Positions 7,847 through 14,959 of a stretch of 64,000 nt of DNA are shown here, one piece after another. Each line of letters begins with the position of its first letter. The first letter of the stretch is position 1. The stretch comes from Candidatus Rubrimentiphilum sp. (GTDB taxonomy: Bacteria; Vulcanimicrobiota; Vulcanimicrobiia; Vulcanimicrobiales; Vulcanimicrobiaceae), in NCBI GenBank assembly GCA_035710515.1, contig DASTDE010000001.1, forward strand, positions 930,001 to 994,000, in the 5' to 3' direction. The translations under genes and the position numbers were made by a program. The notes below the pieces were generated by a model. That model did not search any database. It was not told where the DNA came from and worked only from the letters and a program-made list of their open reading frames with translations.

Positions 7847-8662
7847 GTGGCCTCTCGGTTAGATGTGCCGCCGCCTTTTCGATCGGTCGACGACGTCGTC
7901 GGCGGGCTTGCCGCGCTCGACCGGCAGTTTCAAGCCGCACGCGACCTACGCGGCCTGTTCGTAATGGCGTACGTGGCCACCACGGACACGATCACGCGTT
8001 GGATCGATCAAGGCGCTTTTCTGGACAATGCGGCTATGACCCGATACGTCGTTGCGTTTGGGAACGCGTACCGCCGTGCACTCGAAAGCAGGGTCGCCGG
8101 CGAGCACTGGCGCGTTCCGGCGGCCTGGCGGCAATCTTTTGATGCGTGCGACGCACGAACTCCGGGCGTGTACCGGTGCTTGATGCTCGGAATCAACGCT
8201 CATATCAATCGTGACCTGCCGCACGCGGTAATAGAAGCGGGCGTCAATGTCAATTGCGCCGGTTGTTATCAGGACTACGTGCGAATCGATGATGTGCTGC
8301 GGCTCAATATGCCGCTCGTCCGGCGGCGCATCGCCGATGCGTACGGTGCGGAGCTTCCGGTTAGTCAGCGGTGGCTAGGCCATTTCGCCGGCAGCAGGAT
8401 ACACCGCAGGTTTAAACATGCCCGCCGCAATTCGTGGGAGTTTGCGACGCTGCTCGCGCGGGCCGATACGAAAACTGCGCGCCGCCGCGTGTACAATTTG
8501 ATCGAGGAGCGTGCCGAAAATGCGGGGCGGAAAATCCTGTTGAGCGCGACCGGCGTAGGCCACATCGCGTCGACTGCGGGGACCGCAGCGTACAATCACT
8601 ACGTGCGGTACTTCGGCGATCGTAGGAGGCACGCTCGCGGTCCCGTTTTTTTTGACCGTTAA
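7847..8662 (+). CDS. DUF5995 family protein
   Basis: The 271-aa protein contains the DUF5995 hallmarks: a Trp/Arg-rich helix RVPAAWRQSFDAC (about 84-96), then LGINAHINRDLPHAV (about 109-123), and a later basic helical half (SRIHRRFKHARRNSWEFA). The I-N-A-H-I-N-R-D-L motif with its His and Asp is suggestive of a metal site or an all-alpha hydrolase-like fold, but no activity is established. No signal peptide is seen. GTG 7847 is the first usable start and lies only about 40 nt from the rnpB promoter, transcribed divergently. The stop overlaps a possible small lipoprotein frame. Confidence 0.8.
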   Translation: MASRLDVPPPFRSVDDVVGGLAALDRQFQAARDLRGLFVMAYVATTDTITRWIDQGAFLDNAAMTRYVVAFGNAYRRALESRVAGEHWRVPAAWRQSFDACDARTPGVYRCLMLGINAHINRDLPHAVIEAGVNVNCAGCYQDYVRIDDVLRLNMPLVRRRIADAYGAELPVSQRWLGHFAGSRIHRRFKHARRNSWEFATLLARADTKTARRRVYNLIEERAENAGRKILLSATGVGHIASTAGTAAYNHYVRYFGDRRRHARGPVFFDR

Positions 8663-8825
8663 CCGCCGGTCATTCCTTGTATCCGTCGGATCGATGGGCG
8701 TTCTCACCGCGTGCGGCGGCGGGGCGTACAATCCAGCTCAGTCGGGCCCAACGCTAGGCAGTGCGCCGACGCCGTCACCTCCGGCGTTGGTTGGAGGGCC
8801 GGCGAATACAGTAGGTCGGCGCTAA
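8652..8825 (+). CDS. Possible 57-aa Tat-type lipoprotein (small ORF)
   Basis: From TTG 8652 the frame reads MTVNRRSFLVSVGSMGVLTAC and continues GGGAYNPAQSG to a Pro-rich end (SAPTPSPPALVGGP) and TAA. N-R-R-S-F-L is a twin-arginine motif and LTAC is a lipobox, a combination expected by chance only rarely. The start is unusual: TTG follows a run of eight T, and the nearest ribosome site (AGGAGG at 8624-8629) is 22 nt away. The T-run could hide a frameshift that once joined it to something longer. It overlaps the DUF5995 stop by 11 nt. Real but degenerate, or a true small lipoprotein; not certain. Confidence 0.4.
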   Translation: MTVNRRSFLVSVGSMGVLTACGGGAYNPAQSGPTLGSAPTPSPPALVGGPANTVGRR

Positions 8826-8839
8826 ATGACTGAAGACAG

Positions 8840-9439
8840 TTATCCGGCGATTTTCAGAACCTCGTCTGCAAGTCGACTGTAGTTCGAAAATGTAGAATCG
8901 CGCTCGTGAAGCTCAGCCAAGAACGCTGCCGCGGCGTGGTCGTGCTGTTTGTCTAAGCATAGGGCCTCCAAAACGCGCTTGTTATCCTCGCTGGTTGCAT
9001 AGCCTTCCGGATGGGCCGGATCATCGGCCTGAAACTCGTGAAGATGTCTTGCTACGTCCGCAAGAGTCGTGATTGCGTCGCAAATCCGAATCCCATTGTA
9101 CGCGTCGCCATTGCGTTGCTGAAGTTCGGCATGAAGTTTCTTACGAGAGTAGATTTTCTGCACTTCTCCGTTCCTCGGCTTGTATTCTGGCGTCAACGAA
9201 TCATCATCTACGAGAAAACGAACTATGGCGTAGTCAAGAATAAGCATCAGGGCGTTCCCGCAATCTTGCGATAACCGGAGGGCGACTGTACGGGGATCGC
9301 CTTCTGGCACGAGTGGATGTGATCGCCAGTTCGTGATGGTCATCTCGAAGAGCAGGGCGAGGATGGACTTTCGTTCCGCCATGCTGTGCACGAAGTTATT
9401 CTTGGCCTCATCTTTGGTCATCAGTGCGGGTTTCACCAC
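8840..9439 (-). CDS. Hypothetical protein in AT-richer island
   Basis: The 199-aa product is mostly helical and cytosolic, with no signal peptide or membrane helix and no recognised motif. It includes ERKSILALLFEMTITNWRSH and a central LMLILDYAIVRFLVDDDSL. Base composition over this gene is visibly lower in GC than the flanking housekeeping genes, and codons such as aga/ata are more frequent. The setting, between a recombinase remnant and rnpB, suggests acquired DNA. A second Met is seven codons downstream. No function is proposed. Confidence 0.55.
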   Translation of the reverse strand: MVKPALMTKDEAKNNFVHSMAERKSILALLFEMTITNWRSHPLVPEGDPRTVALRLSQDCGNALMLILDYAIVRFLVDDDSLTPEYKPRNGEVQKIYSRKKLHAELQQRNGDAYNGIRICDAITTLADVARHLHEFQADDPAHPEGYATSEDNKRVLEALCLDKQHDHAAAAFLAELHERDSTFSNYSRLADEVLKIAG

Positions 9440-9598
9440 GACGCTCGCGCATCCGTCAAAATGACCGGAAGACTTGAAAGATTAGGAAGGGAGTCCATGA
9501 CGCCTTGAAGCTCTGCGCCACGACGAGCAATGTCAAGCATGGCCCGCGCGCGACATCCGAATAACGCGGAGAGCCGCGCGCGAGCGCTAGGGACGAAG

Positions 9599-10000
9599 TT
9601 ACGAGTCGATGGCAGTCCCCAACATTAGGAGCGTCAGACCCGCGTCTGGGCTTGGACGTTTCGTGCCTGTGGAACGCTTTGGCATTCCCTGCATCCAAGA
9701 CCTTAGCGCGGCATTGTATTTCTCTCCCGCCGCTAGGACCGCTGTCGTTTCGGACGCGGTCAAAAACGCGTCGATTTGGGACGCCGCAACTTGTGGCTCC
9801 AAACGTCCCTTTGTCACCTGGTCTATTATCAGCTCAGCACGAGTTCGGTGATCTGCGGTTAGAGCAACGAATGCTTGGTGCCGAGCCTCGCTCAGAGCTT
9901 GCTTCACAGACGGCGGAAAATGGTTCACGTTCTTGTTTTCCTTACCTACTGCCCCACTGACTGCGAGGACAACAGCCAGGACGATAACAGTCTGTCGCAT
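9599..10000 (-). CDS. Small secreted protein of unknown function
   Basis: From ATG 10000 the 133-aa product starts MRQTVIVLAVVLAVSGAVGK, a signal peptide with cleavage near AVG-KE, followed by a helical, charged domain (SVKQALSEARHQAFVALTAD). This start is preferred over the in-frame ATG at 10051 because GGGGG lies about 8 nt upstream and it places the signal peptide at the terminus. It shares the AT-richer composition of the neighbouring gene. No family is recognised. Confidence 0.5.
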   Translation of the reverse strand: MRQTVIVLAVVLAVSGAVGKENKNVNHFPPSVKQALSEARHQAFVALTADHRTRAELIIDQVTKGRLEPQVAASQIDAFLTASETTAVLAAGEKYNAALRSWMQGMPKRSTGTKRPSPDAGLTLLMLGTAIDS

Positions 10001-10434
10001 TAGGCCCCCAAAGAGATTATGGTTCTTGTGATTGATGAGTTTCATACGCATTGCAACACATATTTCCTAGCAGTCTGGGGCACCCCGGATGAACGCTGTT
10101 TGAATCCAGTAGTCGCCGCCAAAGACGATTCCCGTGAAGACCTCCAATTCGTTACGTTGAGTAGCTACATCGGGATTTGTTTTGATCGCCATTCTCTTCA
10201 GATAGCAAACCAAAAACGGCGCCTTCTCAAGGCGGACCCGATTTGAGGAAGTCATGTTGGGATCGGCCGCGATTCTTATGCCGCCGCTAGAACCACCCTC
10301 ACCCTGCTGTCGTTATCACCCCCTGACCTAGATCAGTAGTATGCGCTTCTCACGAAGCAATATTCAAGACCCGTTGTGATGGTCGTTTCCAGTTAGATCA
10401 TACTTGTTACGGAACGTCAGAGTCCATACTGAAA
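10001..10434. other. 434-nt stretch without a supported gene
   Basis: Short open frames exist on both strands but none has a convincing ribosome site, domain or composition. The stretch precedes the recombinase remnant and may hold decayed parts of it. No repeats, tRNA or terminator were seen. Confidence 0.5.
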
Positions 10435-10794
10435 ATGCATTACGCCGCGCCAGGCGACTCTGAAGTGCATCGCACGCTTTCGGTAAACCGGGGCCCGCGT
10501 CGTTGGGGCTTTCGGCCCACGGCTCCCCAGCGGGATGCCCACAATGGACCGTTAAACGTCATCAAAGGCGTAACGATACACGGACTGCGGCACAGTATGA
10601 CGACGCTTGCACTGAGTGAGGGGCTACCCATCAAATCGGTTGCAGCACGACTAGGCCATGCGACTACGCGCATGACGCTCGACCGCTATGGGCACCTGTT
10701 GGCGGGCGCTGACCGGGCGACAGCAGACGCGCTCGACGGTGTACTCAAACCTGCGCCTTCGGTGCCAGCCTTGACTGCTAAAGTCTTAGAATAG
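10435..10794 (+). pseudogene. Tyrosine recombinase (phage-type integrase), C-terminal remnant
   Basis: Only about 119 aa remain against 300-400 for a complete integrase. The C-terminal catalytic part is clear: HGLRHSMTTLALSEG (H49, R52 of the box II H-x-x-R), ARLGHATTRMTL with the third-position His at 75, and the nucleophile tyrosine in DRYGHL (Y85). The N-terminal DNA-binding domain and first catalytic Arg are absent, and the first 40 residues are unlike any integrase, so the protein cannot catalyse recombination. It points toward the 3' ends of two tRNA-Ala genes about 90 nt away, a usual integration target. It is the scar of an integrated element. Confidence 0.75.
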
Positions 10795-10852
10795 GTTGTC
10801 AAATAGGCTGTCAAACGTTTTCCGGCCGTTTTCTCGGAGATCGAAAAGAAGC

Positions 10853-10878
10853 AAAAAGCCCGTGGTTACGGGCTTTTT
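10853..10878 (-). terminator. Rho-independent terminator (bidirectional) after the tRNA-Ala genes
   Basis: AAAAAGCCCGT (10853-10863) pairs with ACGGGCTTTTT (10868-10878) around a GGTT loop. Read on the minus strand it ends the tRNA-Ala transcript with a T-run; on the plus strand it would end the recombinase remnant. Confidence 0.85.
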
Positions 10879-10883
10879 AATTG

Positions 10884-10956
10884 TGGAGGCAAGGAGACTT
10901 GAACTCCTGACCCCTTGCATGCCATGCAAGTGCTCTACCAACTGAGCTATGCCCCC
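10884..10956 (-). tRNA. tRNA-Ala (anticodon GGC)
   Basis: The 73-nt minus-strand gene folds as a full cloverleaf. The acceptor stem is GGGGGCA/TGCCTCC with discriminator A, the D-arm begins TAGCTCAGTTGGT, the anticodon stem is CTTGC/GCAAG with loop ATGGCAT (GGC), and the T-arm is AGGAGTTCAAGTCTCCT. CCA is not encoded. It lies 13 nt downstream of a second tRNA-Ala and directly before a terminator. Confidence 0.95.
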
Positions 10957-10969
10957 ACGCGCGAGAATT

Positions 10970-11042
10970 TGGAGATGAGGGGACTCGAACCCCTGACATC
11001 CTGCTTGCAAAGCAGGCGCTCTACCAGCTGAGCTACATCCCC
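10970..11042 (-). tRNA. tRNA-Ala (anticodon TGC)
   Basis: The 73-nt minus-strand gene has acceptor stem GGGGATG/CATCTCC with discriminator A, anticodon stem CCTGC/GCAGG with loop TTTGCAA (TGC), and T-arm AGGGGTTCGAGTCCCCT. CCA is not encoded. It is the first gene of a two-tRNA alanine transcript. In many bacteria this tRNA sits in the rRNA spacer; here it is separate. Confidence 0.95.
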
Positions 11043-11126
11043 TGGACGCCGCGCAGTTTTTTCGGCCCCACTAGAGACAGCCCTTGCCTGCGGGTGCGAT
11101 AATCAGAACGTAGGGGTCTATAAGGA

Positions 11127-11858
11127 ATGTTTCCCGCAGTCGTCCTTGCCGCCGCAGTTTCGGGTCAGCCGTGCTGGGATATCTTCGCGGGGGCCTTGCA
11201 GCACAACGCCGTCGGTGCGCATCCAGCCTATGTGAGCTACGACGAGCGCATCTCCGTGATGGGCGACGATTACCCCATCCTCTACAGCCTGGCGCACGTG
11301 GACTACCGTGACGACGGAACGGCGCGCGTCGAGGACCAGCGCTTCAACTATTTGCCGATCTATACCACTCATGCAGAGCCGGGACCACCGGAGCTTGGGC
11401 CGTACGGGAAGGCTCGATCTGCGTGGCTTCCGTTGGAGGGCGTGCAAGGGCTCCCGGTCATCACGAGCGTGCATGTCAACGGCAACATCACCTGCACTGT
11501 GGCCGGCGTCGAAGACTACAAAGGCCATCGCAGCTACCACATCGTGTTTGGAAATCTGGCGCCCAACAAACCCGCGATCAAAGCCATTTGGATCGACGCG
11601 GCTTCGCGCGACGTGTGGAAGCTGATTGTGAGCGGCTACATCATGTTCATCAACGCCAACGAAGCGCCGCCGCTGACCGACTTCCAAGTGGAGTTGGGAT
11701 ACTCAGGGCCATTCCTAGTGGTGAACCACGTCGTGTGGCAGCTGCGCCGGCGCGAGTATTCGCAGTGGGCGAGCTATTTCGGCGAGTACACGCTGAGTGG
11801 ATTCACATTCCCGAACACGTTACCGCCGGGATACTTCGGCGAGAGCGAGCAGCGCTAG
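11127..11858 (+). CDS. Secreted hypothetical protein
   Basis: The 243-aa product has a short hydrophobic N-terminus (MFPAVVLAAAVSGQP) compatible with a signal peptide, then a beta-rich domain with repeated aromatic residues (YPILYSLAHVDYRDDG, SYHIVFGNLAPNKPAIKAIW, WASYFGEYTLSGF). The repeated strand pattern and IWIDAASRDVWKL resemble LolA/LolB-like or lipoprotein-carrier folds, but this is a weak impression. The start ATG 11127 follows TAAGGA closely; the signal peptide looks short, so the real start may differ. It is flanked by tRNA-Ala and tRNA-Ile genes on the opposite strand. Confidence 0.55.
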   Translation: MFPAVVLAAAVSGQPCWDIFAGALQHNAVGAHPAYVSYDERISVMGDDYPILYSLAHVDYRDDGTARVEDQRFNYLPIYTTHAEPGPPELGPYGKARSAWLPLEGVQGLPVITSVHVNGNITCTVAGVEDYKGHRSYHIVFGNLAPNKPAIKAIWIDAASRDVWKLIVSGYIMFINANEAPPLTDFQVELGYSGPFLVVNHVVWQLRRREYSQWASYFGEYTLSGFTFPNTLPPGYFGESEQR

Positions 11859-11867
11859 ACGGGATGG

Positions 11868-11941
11868 TGGGCCACCGAGGATTCGAACCTCGGACCCCCG
11901 CCTTATCAAGGCGATGCTCTAACCAACTGAGCTAGTGGCCC
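11868..11941 (-). tRNA. tRNA-Ile (anticodon GAT)
   Basis: The 74-nt minus-strand gene has acceptor stem GGGCCAC/GTGGCCC, discriminator A, a D-arm starting TAGCTCAGTTGG, anticodon loop TTGATAA (GAT) and T-arm CGAGGTTCGAATCCTCG. CCA is not encoded. Like the two tRNA-Ala genes it lies outside an rRNA operon. Confidence 0.95.
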
Positions 11942-11955
11942 CCGGGTAGCGGCCA

Positions 11956-12186
11956 TTATATCATCGCGATGTATTTTTTCAATGCTTCATCGTCGGCTTT
12001 GAGTTGAGCCAGCATCATATCGCGCCGTACTCCCGCTTCGCGCAGCAACTCGGCCCGTTCGGCCATCTCGAAATCGAAGGCTTGGTGTTGAGCGTCCGTT
12101 GCCTCGTCGGGCGCGACGGGTTTTCCTTTGGAAAGAGAAGGCCGCGACGAAGGCTGCCGCGGCCCGATCTGCCTAGTGGGCTCCAT
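11956..12186 (-). CDS. Small helical protein, third gene of lytic-transglycosylase cassette
   Basis: The 76-aa product has a basic, proline-rich, probably disordered N-terminus (RQIGPRQPSSRPSLSKGKP) and a long amphipathic helix (AFDFEMAERAELLREAGV to LKADDEALKKYIAMI). No signal peptide or family is seen. Its ATG shares one base with the TGA of the preceding glycine-zipper gene (TGATG), so it is translationally coupled. The helical, Glu/Lys-rich build resembles the C-terminal half of that neighbour, and the two may interact. Function is unknown. Confidence 0.6.
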   Translation of the reverse strand: MEPTRQIGPRQPSSRPSLSKGKPVAPDEATDAQHQAFDFEMAERAELLREAGVRRDMMLAQLKADDEALKKYIAMI

Positions 12187-12566
12187 CAGCTGCCGATGGA
12201 CTCAATGAATTTTTTCGTGATGGCGTTGTCTTCTTTGCGCTGAACCATCTGCACGTCGCGCAACGTGTTCACCTCGCGCATCTGTTCGGATTTCTCGTCC
12301 ATCATCTCGTCGAACGCCTCGGACTGCTTTTGCATTTGCTCCTGATGCCGGATCTGTTCGCCGTACATGGCAAGCTGAAACGCTTCGTCCTGCGCGTTGA
12401 GCGCACCGAGTCCGGCATTACCCGCCGCGCCGGCGACGTTCCCGGCGGTGACGCCGCCGGTCGTTGCGCCGGCCAGACCCATGCCGATCGCGGCCAGCGG
12501 GTTACCGCCGCTTTCCAGCAGCCCAAGGCCCGCGTTCAAAAGTCCGCCTATTAAATTGAAGCTCAT
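12186..12566 (-). CDS. Glycine-zipper / coiled-coil protein, middle gene of cassette
   Basis: The 126-aa protein has two parts. Residues 1-60 are Gly/Ala-rich and hydrophobic (FNLIGGLLNAGLGLLESGG, AAIGMGLAGATTGGVTAGNV), a pattern seen in membrane-inserting glycine zippers and in small secreted filament or pore components. Residues 60-126 form a charged Gln/Glu/Met-rich helix (IRHQEQMQKQSEAFDEMMDE). There is no cleavable signal peptide. It starts 4 nt after the transglycosylase gene with GAGGTGA as ribosome site and ends overlapping the next start. I do not recognise a family; holin-like, needle-like or tape-measure-like roles are all conjecture. Confidence 0.6.
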   Translation of the reverse strand: MSFNLIGGLLNAGLGLLESGGNPLAAIGMGLAGATTGGVTAGNVAGAAGNAGLGALNAQDEAFQLAMYGEQIRHQEQMQKQSEAFDEMMDEKSEQMREVNTLRDVQMVQRKEDNAITKKFIESIGS

Positions 12567-12570
12567 CGTT

Positions 12571-13242
12571 TCACCTCACGTCAGAGAGATCGTCGTCACC
12601 GTCATCCGCGATGATCGATCCGGGGTTCGCAGTATCGTGTCCGGCCAGCTGCCGGTAGGAGTGCGTGTTCGGCGCGGCCGGCGGAGGCATCAGGGATGCA
12701 AAGGACGCCAGCGTATTGATGCTGTGTTGCTCGGTTGCGCTCTCGGCGCTAAGTTCGTTTACGGTTTGCTCGCCGCCGAGCTGCGCGTAGTGACGCAGCA
12801 CCGAATCGGCGTAACTTAGGCGGCGCCCGTCCCGCCATTCGGTCACAGTGCCGGTCGCGTTGGGATCGCCCGCGTTGTACGCGGAGAGTGCTTTGTGAAC
12901 GTCGCCGCCGTACCGGCGCAGCAAGCCCGAGATCATGCCGGCCGCGTAGTCCGCATTGGCTGCCGGATTCATTGCCGCGGCTGTCCGCGCGAAGGTGTGC
13001 CACCGATCGTCGATCTGGAAGATGCCGTGCCCATGGCCGCCGTCGCCGACGATGTTGCTGCCGGCGTTGGCGCCCGGGCCGCCGGTCTCTTGAGCCGCGA
13101 CTGCCGCCAAGAGCGCAGCGTCGACGCCGTGGCGTTGGGCCGCCTGGACGATTTCGGGCGCGTAGGCCACGCCTTGCCGGGCCAGGGTAGCCGCCGATTC
13201 AATCATGCGAGGGTCTATACCGTCGACGAACCCGTTTGACAA
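12571..13242 (-). CDS. Lytic transglycosylase (SLT domain), first gene of cassette
   Basis: The 223-aa protein carries a soluble-lytic-transglycosylase/goose-lysozyme fold that would cleave the glycan strands of peptidoglycan. The catalytic glutamate lies in AAVAAQETGG (about E52), then GHGIFQIDDRWH (about 71-82) and the conserved SAYNAG (120-125). No signal peptide or lipobox is present, so export must use another route or occur with a machine. The C-terminal 60 residues are disordered and end acidic (IADDGDDDLSDVR). The start is uncertain: TTG 13242 or ATG 13206, both without a good ribosome site. It leads a coupled three-gene cassette. Confidence 0.75.
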   Translation of the reverse strand: MSNGFVDGIDPRMIESAATLARQGVAYAPEIVQAAQRHGVDAALLAAVAAQETGGPGANAGSNIVGDGGHGHGIFQIDDRWHTFARTAAAMNPAANADYAAGMISGLLRRYGGDVHKALSAYNAGDPNATGTVTEWRDGRRLSYADSVLRHYAQLGGEQTVNELSAESATEQHSINTLASFASLMPPPAAPNTHSYRQLAGHDTANPGSIIADDGDDDLSDVR

Positions 13243-13264
13243 GGCCTGGAGCGCGTTCTACAAT
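13236..13264 (+). promoter_or_regulatory. Near-consensus sigma70 promoter of the DUF177-rpmF-fab run
   Basis: TTGACA (13236-13241), a 17-nt spacer and TACAAT (13259-13264) match the sigma70 consensus with one mismatch. Transcription should start near 13271, which excludes the upstream in-frame starts of the DUF177 gene. The -35 overlaps the start region of the divergent transglycosylase gene. Confidence 0.85.
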
Positions 13265-13275
13265 GGGTCGAGTTT

Positions 13276-13299
13276 GGAGGGCCCCCGGCGGGGCCTTCC
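13276..13299 (+). promoter_or_regulatory. Leader stem-loop upstream of DUF177-rpmF
   Basis: GGAGGGCCCC (13276-13285) pairs with GGGGCCTTCC (13290-13299), ten base pairs including one G-T, around a CGGC tetraloop. It begins about 5 nt after the predicted transcription start and ends 8 nt before ATG 13308. The only strong Shine-Dalgarno-like sequence, GGAGG, is inside the stem. There is no T-run, so it is not a terminator. Confidence 0.6.
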
Positions 13300-13307
13300 T
13301 CTATGTT

Positions 13308-13772
13308 ATGGGTTCTGCGCACAAAGTTGACGTCGGTGGGCTGCTCGCGGGCAGCCGTCAAAGGCTCGTCCTGGATGACCAGGTGCCGTTGGAGCCGTTC
13401 GAGGGCATCACGTTCCCGGAGCGGGCGGAGGTGCATCTGGAACTGGAGGCTGCGGGGCAGCTCCTGGAGATCGCCGGCAAGGTTGATGCGAAGATTCAGG
13501 GCGAGTGCGTGCGCTGTTTGGGCGAGGTCCACGGCGACATCCACTTGGAGGTTGACGAGCAGGTCGAGACCGGAGCGAAACTGCAAGGCAACCCGTTCGA
13601 CGACAGCAACGTCTTGGCGGGCGACCGCCTGGACGTGGCCGACTTGACGGCCCAACTGGTTTGCAGCGCGATACCGATTGGGTTATTGTGCAAAGAGGAT
13701 TGCAAGGGAATCTGTCCGCGATGCGGAGAGAATCGAAATACTGCAAAGTGCGAGTGTAACGGAGACAGCTAG
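13308..13772 (+). CDS. DUF177 (YceD-like) protein
   Basis: The protein (154 aa from ATG 13308) belongs to the YceD/DUF177 family encoded next to rpmF across bacteria and linked in some organisms to 23S rRNA/50S assembly. Its metal-binding signature is complete: GECVRCL in the middle and a C-terminal C-x-x-D-C-x-G-I-C-P-x-C-G block (LCKEDCKGICPRCGENRN) plus CEC. Earlier in-frame starts at 13236 and 13263 lie on or before the -10 box, so 13308 is used although no free ribosome site precedes it. Its TAG overlaps the rpmF GTG. Confidence 0.9.
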   Translation: MGSAHKVDVGGLLAGSRQRLVLDDQVPLEPFEGITFPERAEVHLELEAAGQLLEIAGKVDAKIQGECVRCLGEVHGDIHLEVDEQVETGAKLQGNPFDDSNVLAGDRLDVADLTAQLVCSAIPIGLLCKEDCKGICPRCGENRNTAKCECNGDS

Positions 13773-13975
13773 TGGCTAATCTAAAATGGAAGACCCCCCG
13801 CAGCAAGACGCGCAGCCGTCGCGCTGCCAATTGGAAGCTCAACCGCGTTACGACGGTCGAGTGTCCGCAGTGTCACGCCGCCAAGCGTCCGCACTTCCTC
13901 TGCGAGAACTGCGGCACGTATGCCGGGCGCCAGGTCATCGAGATAAAGGATGATCACAAGCAGAGCCAAGGCTAG
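13772..13975 (+). CDS. rpmF: Ribosomal protein bL32
   Basis: The 67-aa basic protein is a 50S subunit component. It starts (M)ANLKWKTPRSKTRSRRAANW, a variant of the bL32 N-terminus, and has the zinc-type CPQC...CENCGTY knuckle (C31, C34, C44, C47). Zinc-binding rather than zinc-free bL32 is therefore encoded. GTG 13772 overlaps the DUF177 stop by one base. The first Met is followed by Ala-Asn as usual for removal of Met. Confidence 0.95.
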   Translation: MANLKWKTPRSKTRSRRAANWKLNRVTTVECPQCHAAKRPHFLCENCGTYAGRQVIEIKDDHKQSQG

Positions 13976-13978
13976 AGA

Positions 13979-14959
13979 TTGACGGGAGTCAAAATGAGCG
14001 CGGTCGGGCATTACGCGCCGCCCGGCCTTCTGACGAACCAAGACCTCGAGAAAGTGCTCGACACCTCCGACGAGTGGATCGCCTCTCGCACGGGCATGAA
14101 ACGCCGCCACATCGCCGCGCCGGATCAAGCGACCAGCGATCTGTGCATCGCGGCGGCAAAAAACGCGTTAGGAAAAACAACCCTCAAGCCATCCGACATC
14201 GATTGCTTTATCGTCGCGACCGCGACGCCGGATTACCCGTTCCCCGCAACAGCCTGTATCGTGGCGTCGAGTTTGGGCGCCACCGACAAGCCGGCATTTG
14301 ACGTCGAGATCGCGTGCAGCGGTTTTATCTACGGATTGACGCTTGCCTCGGGTTTGATCATTTCGGGCGTGTACTCGCGCGTGATGCTGATCGGCGCCGA
14401 AACGCTCAGCAAGATCGTGGATCGTAGCGACCGCAGCACTGCCGTACTGTTCGGTGATGGAGCGGGCGCGGTTATTTTGGAAGCCTCGGAGCAGAACTCG
14501 TTTCTTTCCAGCGACTTGGGCTCCGACGGGAGCCGCCCCGAAATGCTGTGCCTGTTGGGCGGCGGTTCACGCCGGCCGTTCACCGTAGAGTCGTTGGAAG
14601 CCGGCGAACAGTATCTGCGCATGGAAGGCCGCGAGGTCTTCAAGTTTGCGGTTACCAAAATGATTCACTCGACCGGCGTTGCGCTGAAAAAGGCGCATCT
14701 GCACAAGGGCGATGTGGATTGGCTTATCCCGCATCAGGCGAACCGGCGAATCATCGACGCGGCCGCCAAATATCTCGACATGCCCGAAGACAAAGTCATT
14801 ATCAACATCGAGGAGTACGGGAATACGTCGGCCGCCTCGATTCCGATCGCCTTATCGGAAGCCTTGGACAGCGGCAAGATCAAACCGGGCGATGTAATCG
14901 TGTTCGTCGGTTTTGGCGGCGGCCTGTCGTGGGGCGCAGTCACGTGGAGATGGGCGTGA
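13979..14959 (+). CDS. fabH: Beta-ketoacyl-ACP synthase III
   Basis: FabH condenses acyl-CoA with malonyl-ACP to start type II fatty-acid synthesis. The catalytic triad is complete: Cys in EIACSGF (C113), His in IPHQANRR (H252) and Asn in EEYGNTSAASIP (N282). DTSDEWIASRTGMKRRHIA near the N-terminus is typical. TTG 13979 gives the usual first strand (MTGVKMSAVGHYAP); ATG 13994, with GGGAG upstream, would cut into it. It follows rpmF by 3 nt. plsX, which usually lies between rpmF and fabH, is missing. Confidence 0.95.
   Translation: MTGVKMSAVGHYAPPGLLTNQDLEKVLDTSDEWIASRTGMKRRHIAAPDQATSDLCIAAAKNALGKTTLKPSDIDCFIVATATPDYPFPATACIVASSLGATDKPAFDVEIACSGFIYGLTLASGLIISGVYSRVMLIGAETLSKIVDRSDRSTAVLFGDGAGAVILEASEQNSFLSSDLGSDGSRPEMLCLLGGGSRRPFTVESLEAGEQYLRMEGREVFKFAVTKMIHSTGVALKKAHLHKGDVDWLIPHQANRRIIDAAAKYLDMPEDKVIINIEEYGNTSAASIPIALSEALDSGKIKPGDVIVFVGFGGGLSWGAVTWRWA

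Noticed and set aside
7462-8142. Open frames on both strands across the RNase P region
   Set aside because: The segment folds and reads as rnpB on the minus strand with P1 helix and all conserved boxes, so the frames are not proteins.
10067-10255. 62-aa minus-strand frame before the recombinase remnant
   Set aside because: No ribosome site, signal or family; composition is like the surrounding non-coding DNA.
8840-10883. Direct repeat of the tRNA-Ala 3' end as an attachment site
   Set aside because: No copy of the tRNA 3' sequence was seen at the left side of the island, so att sites are not claimed.
14548-14955. Upstream extension of the fabD frame
   Set aside because: It lies inside fabH in another frame; GTG 14956 matches the FabD N-terminus.
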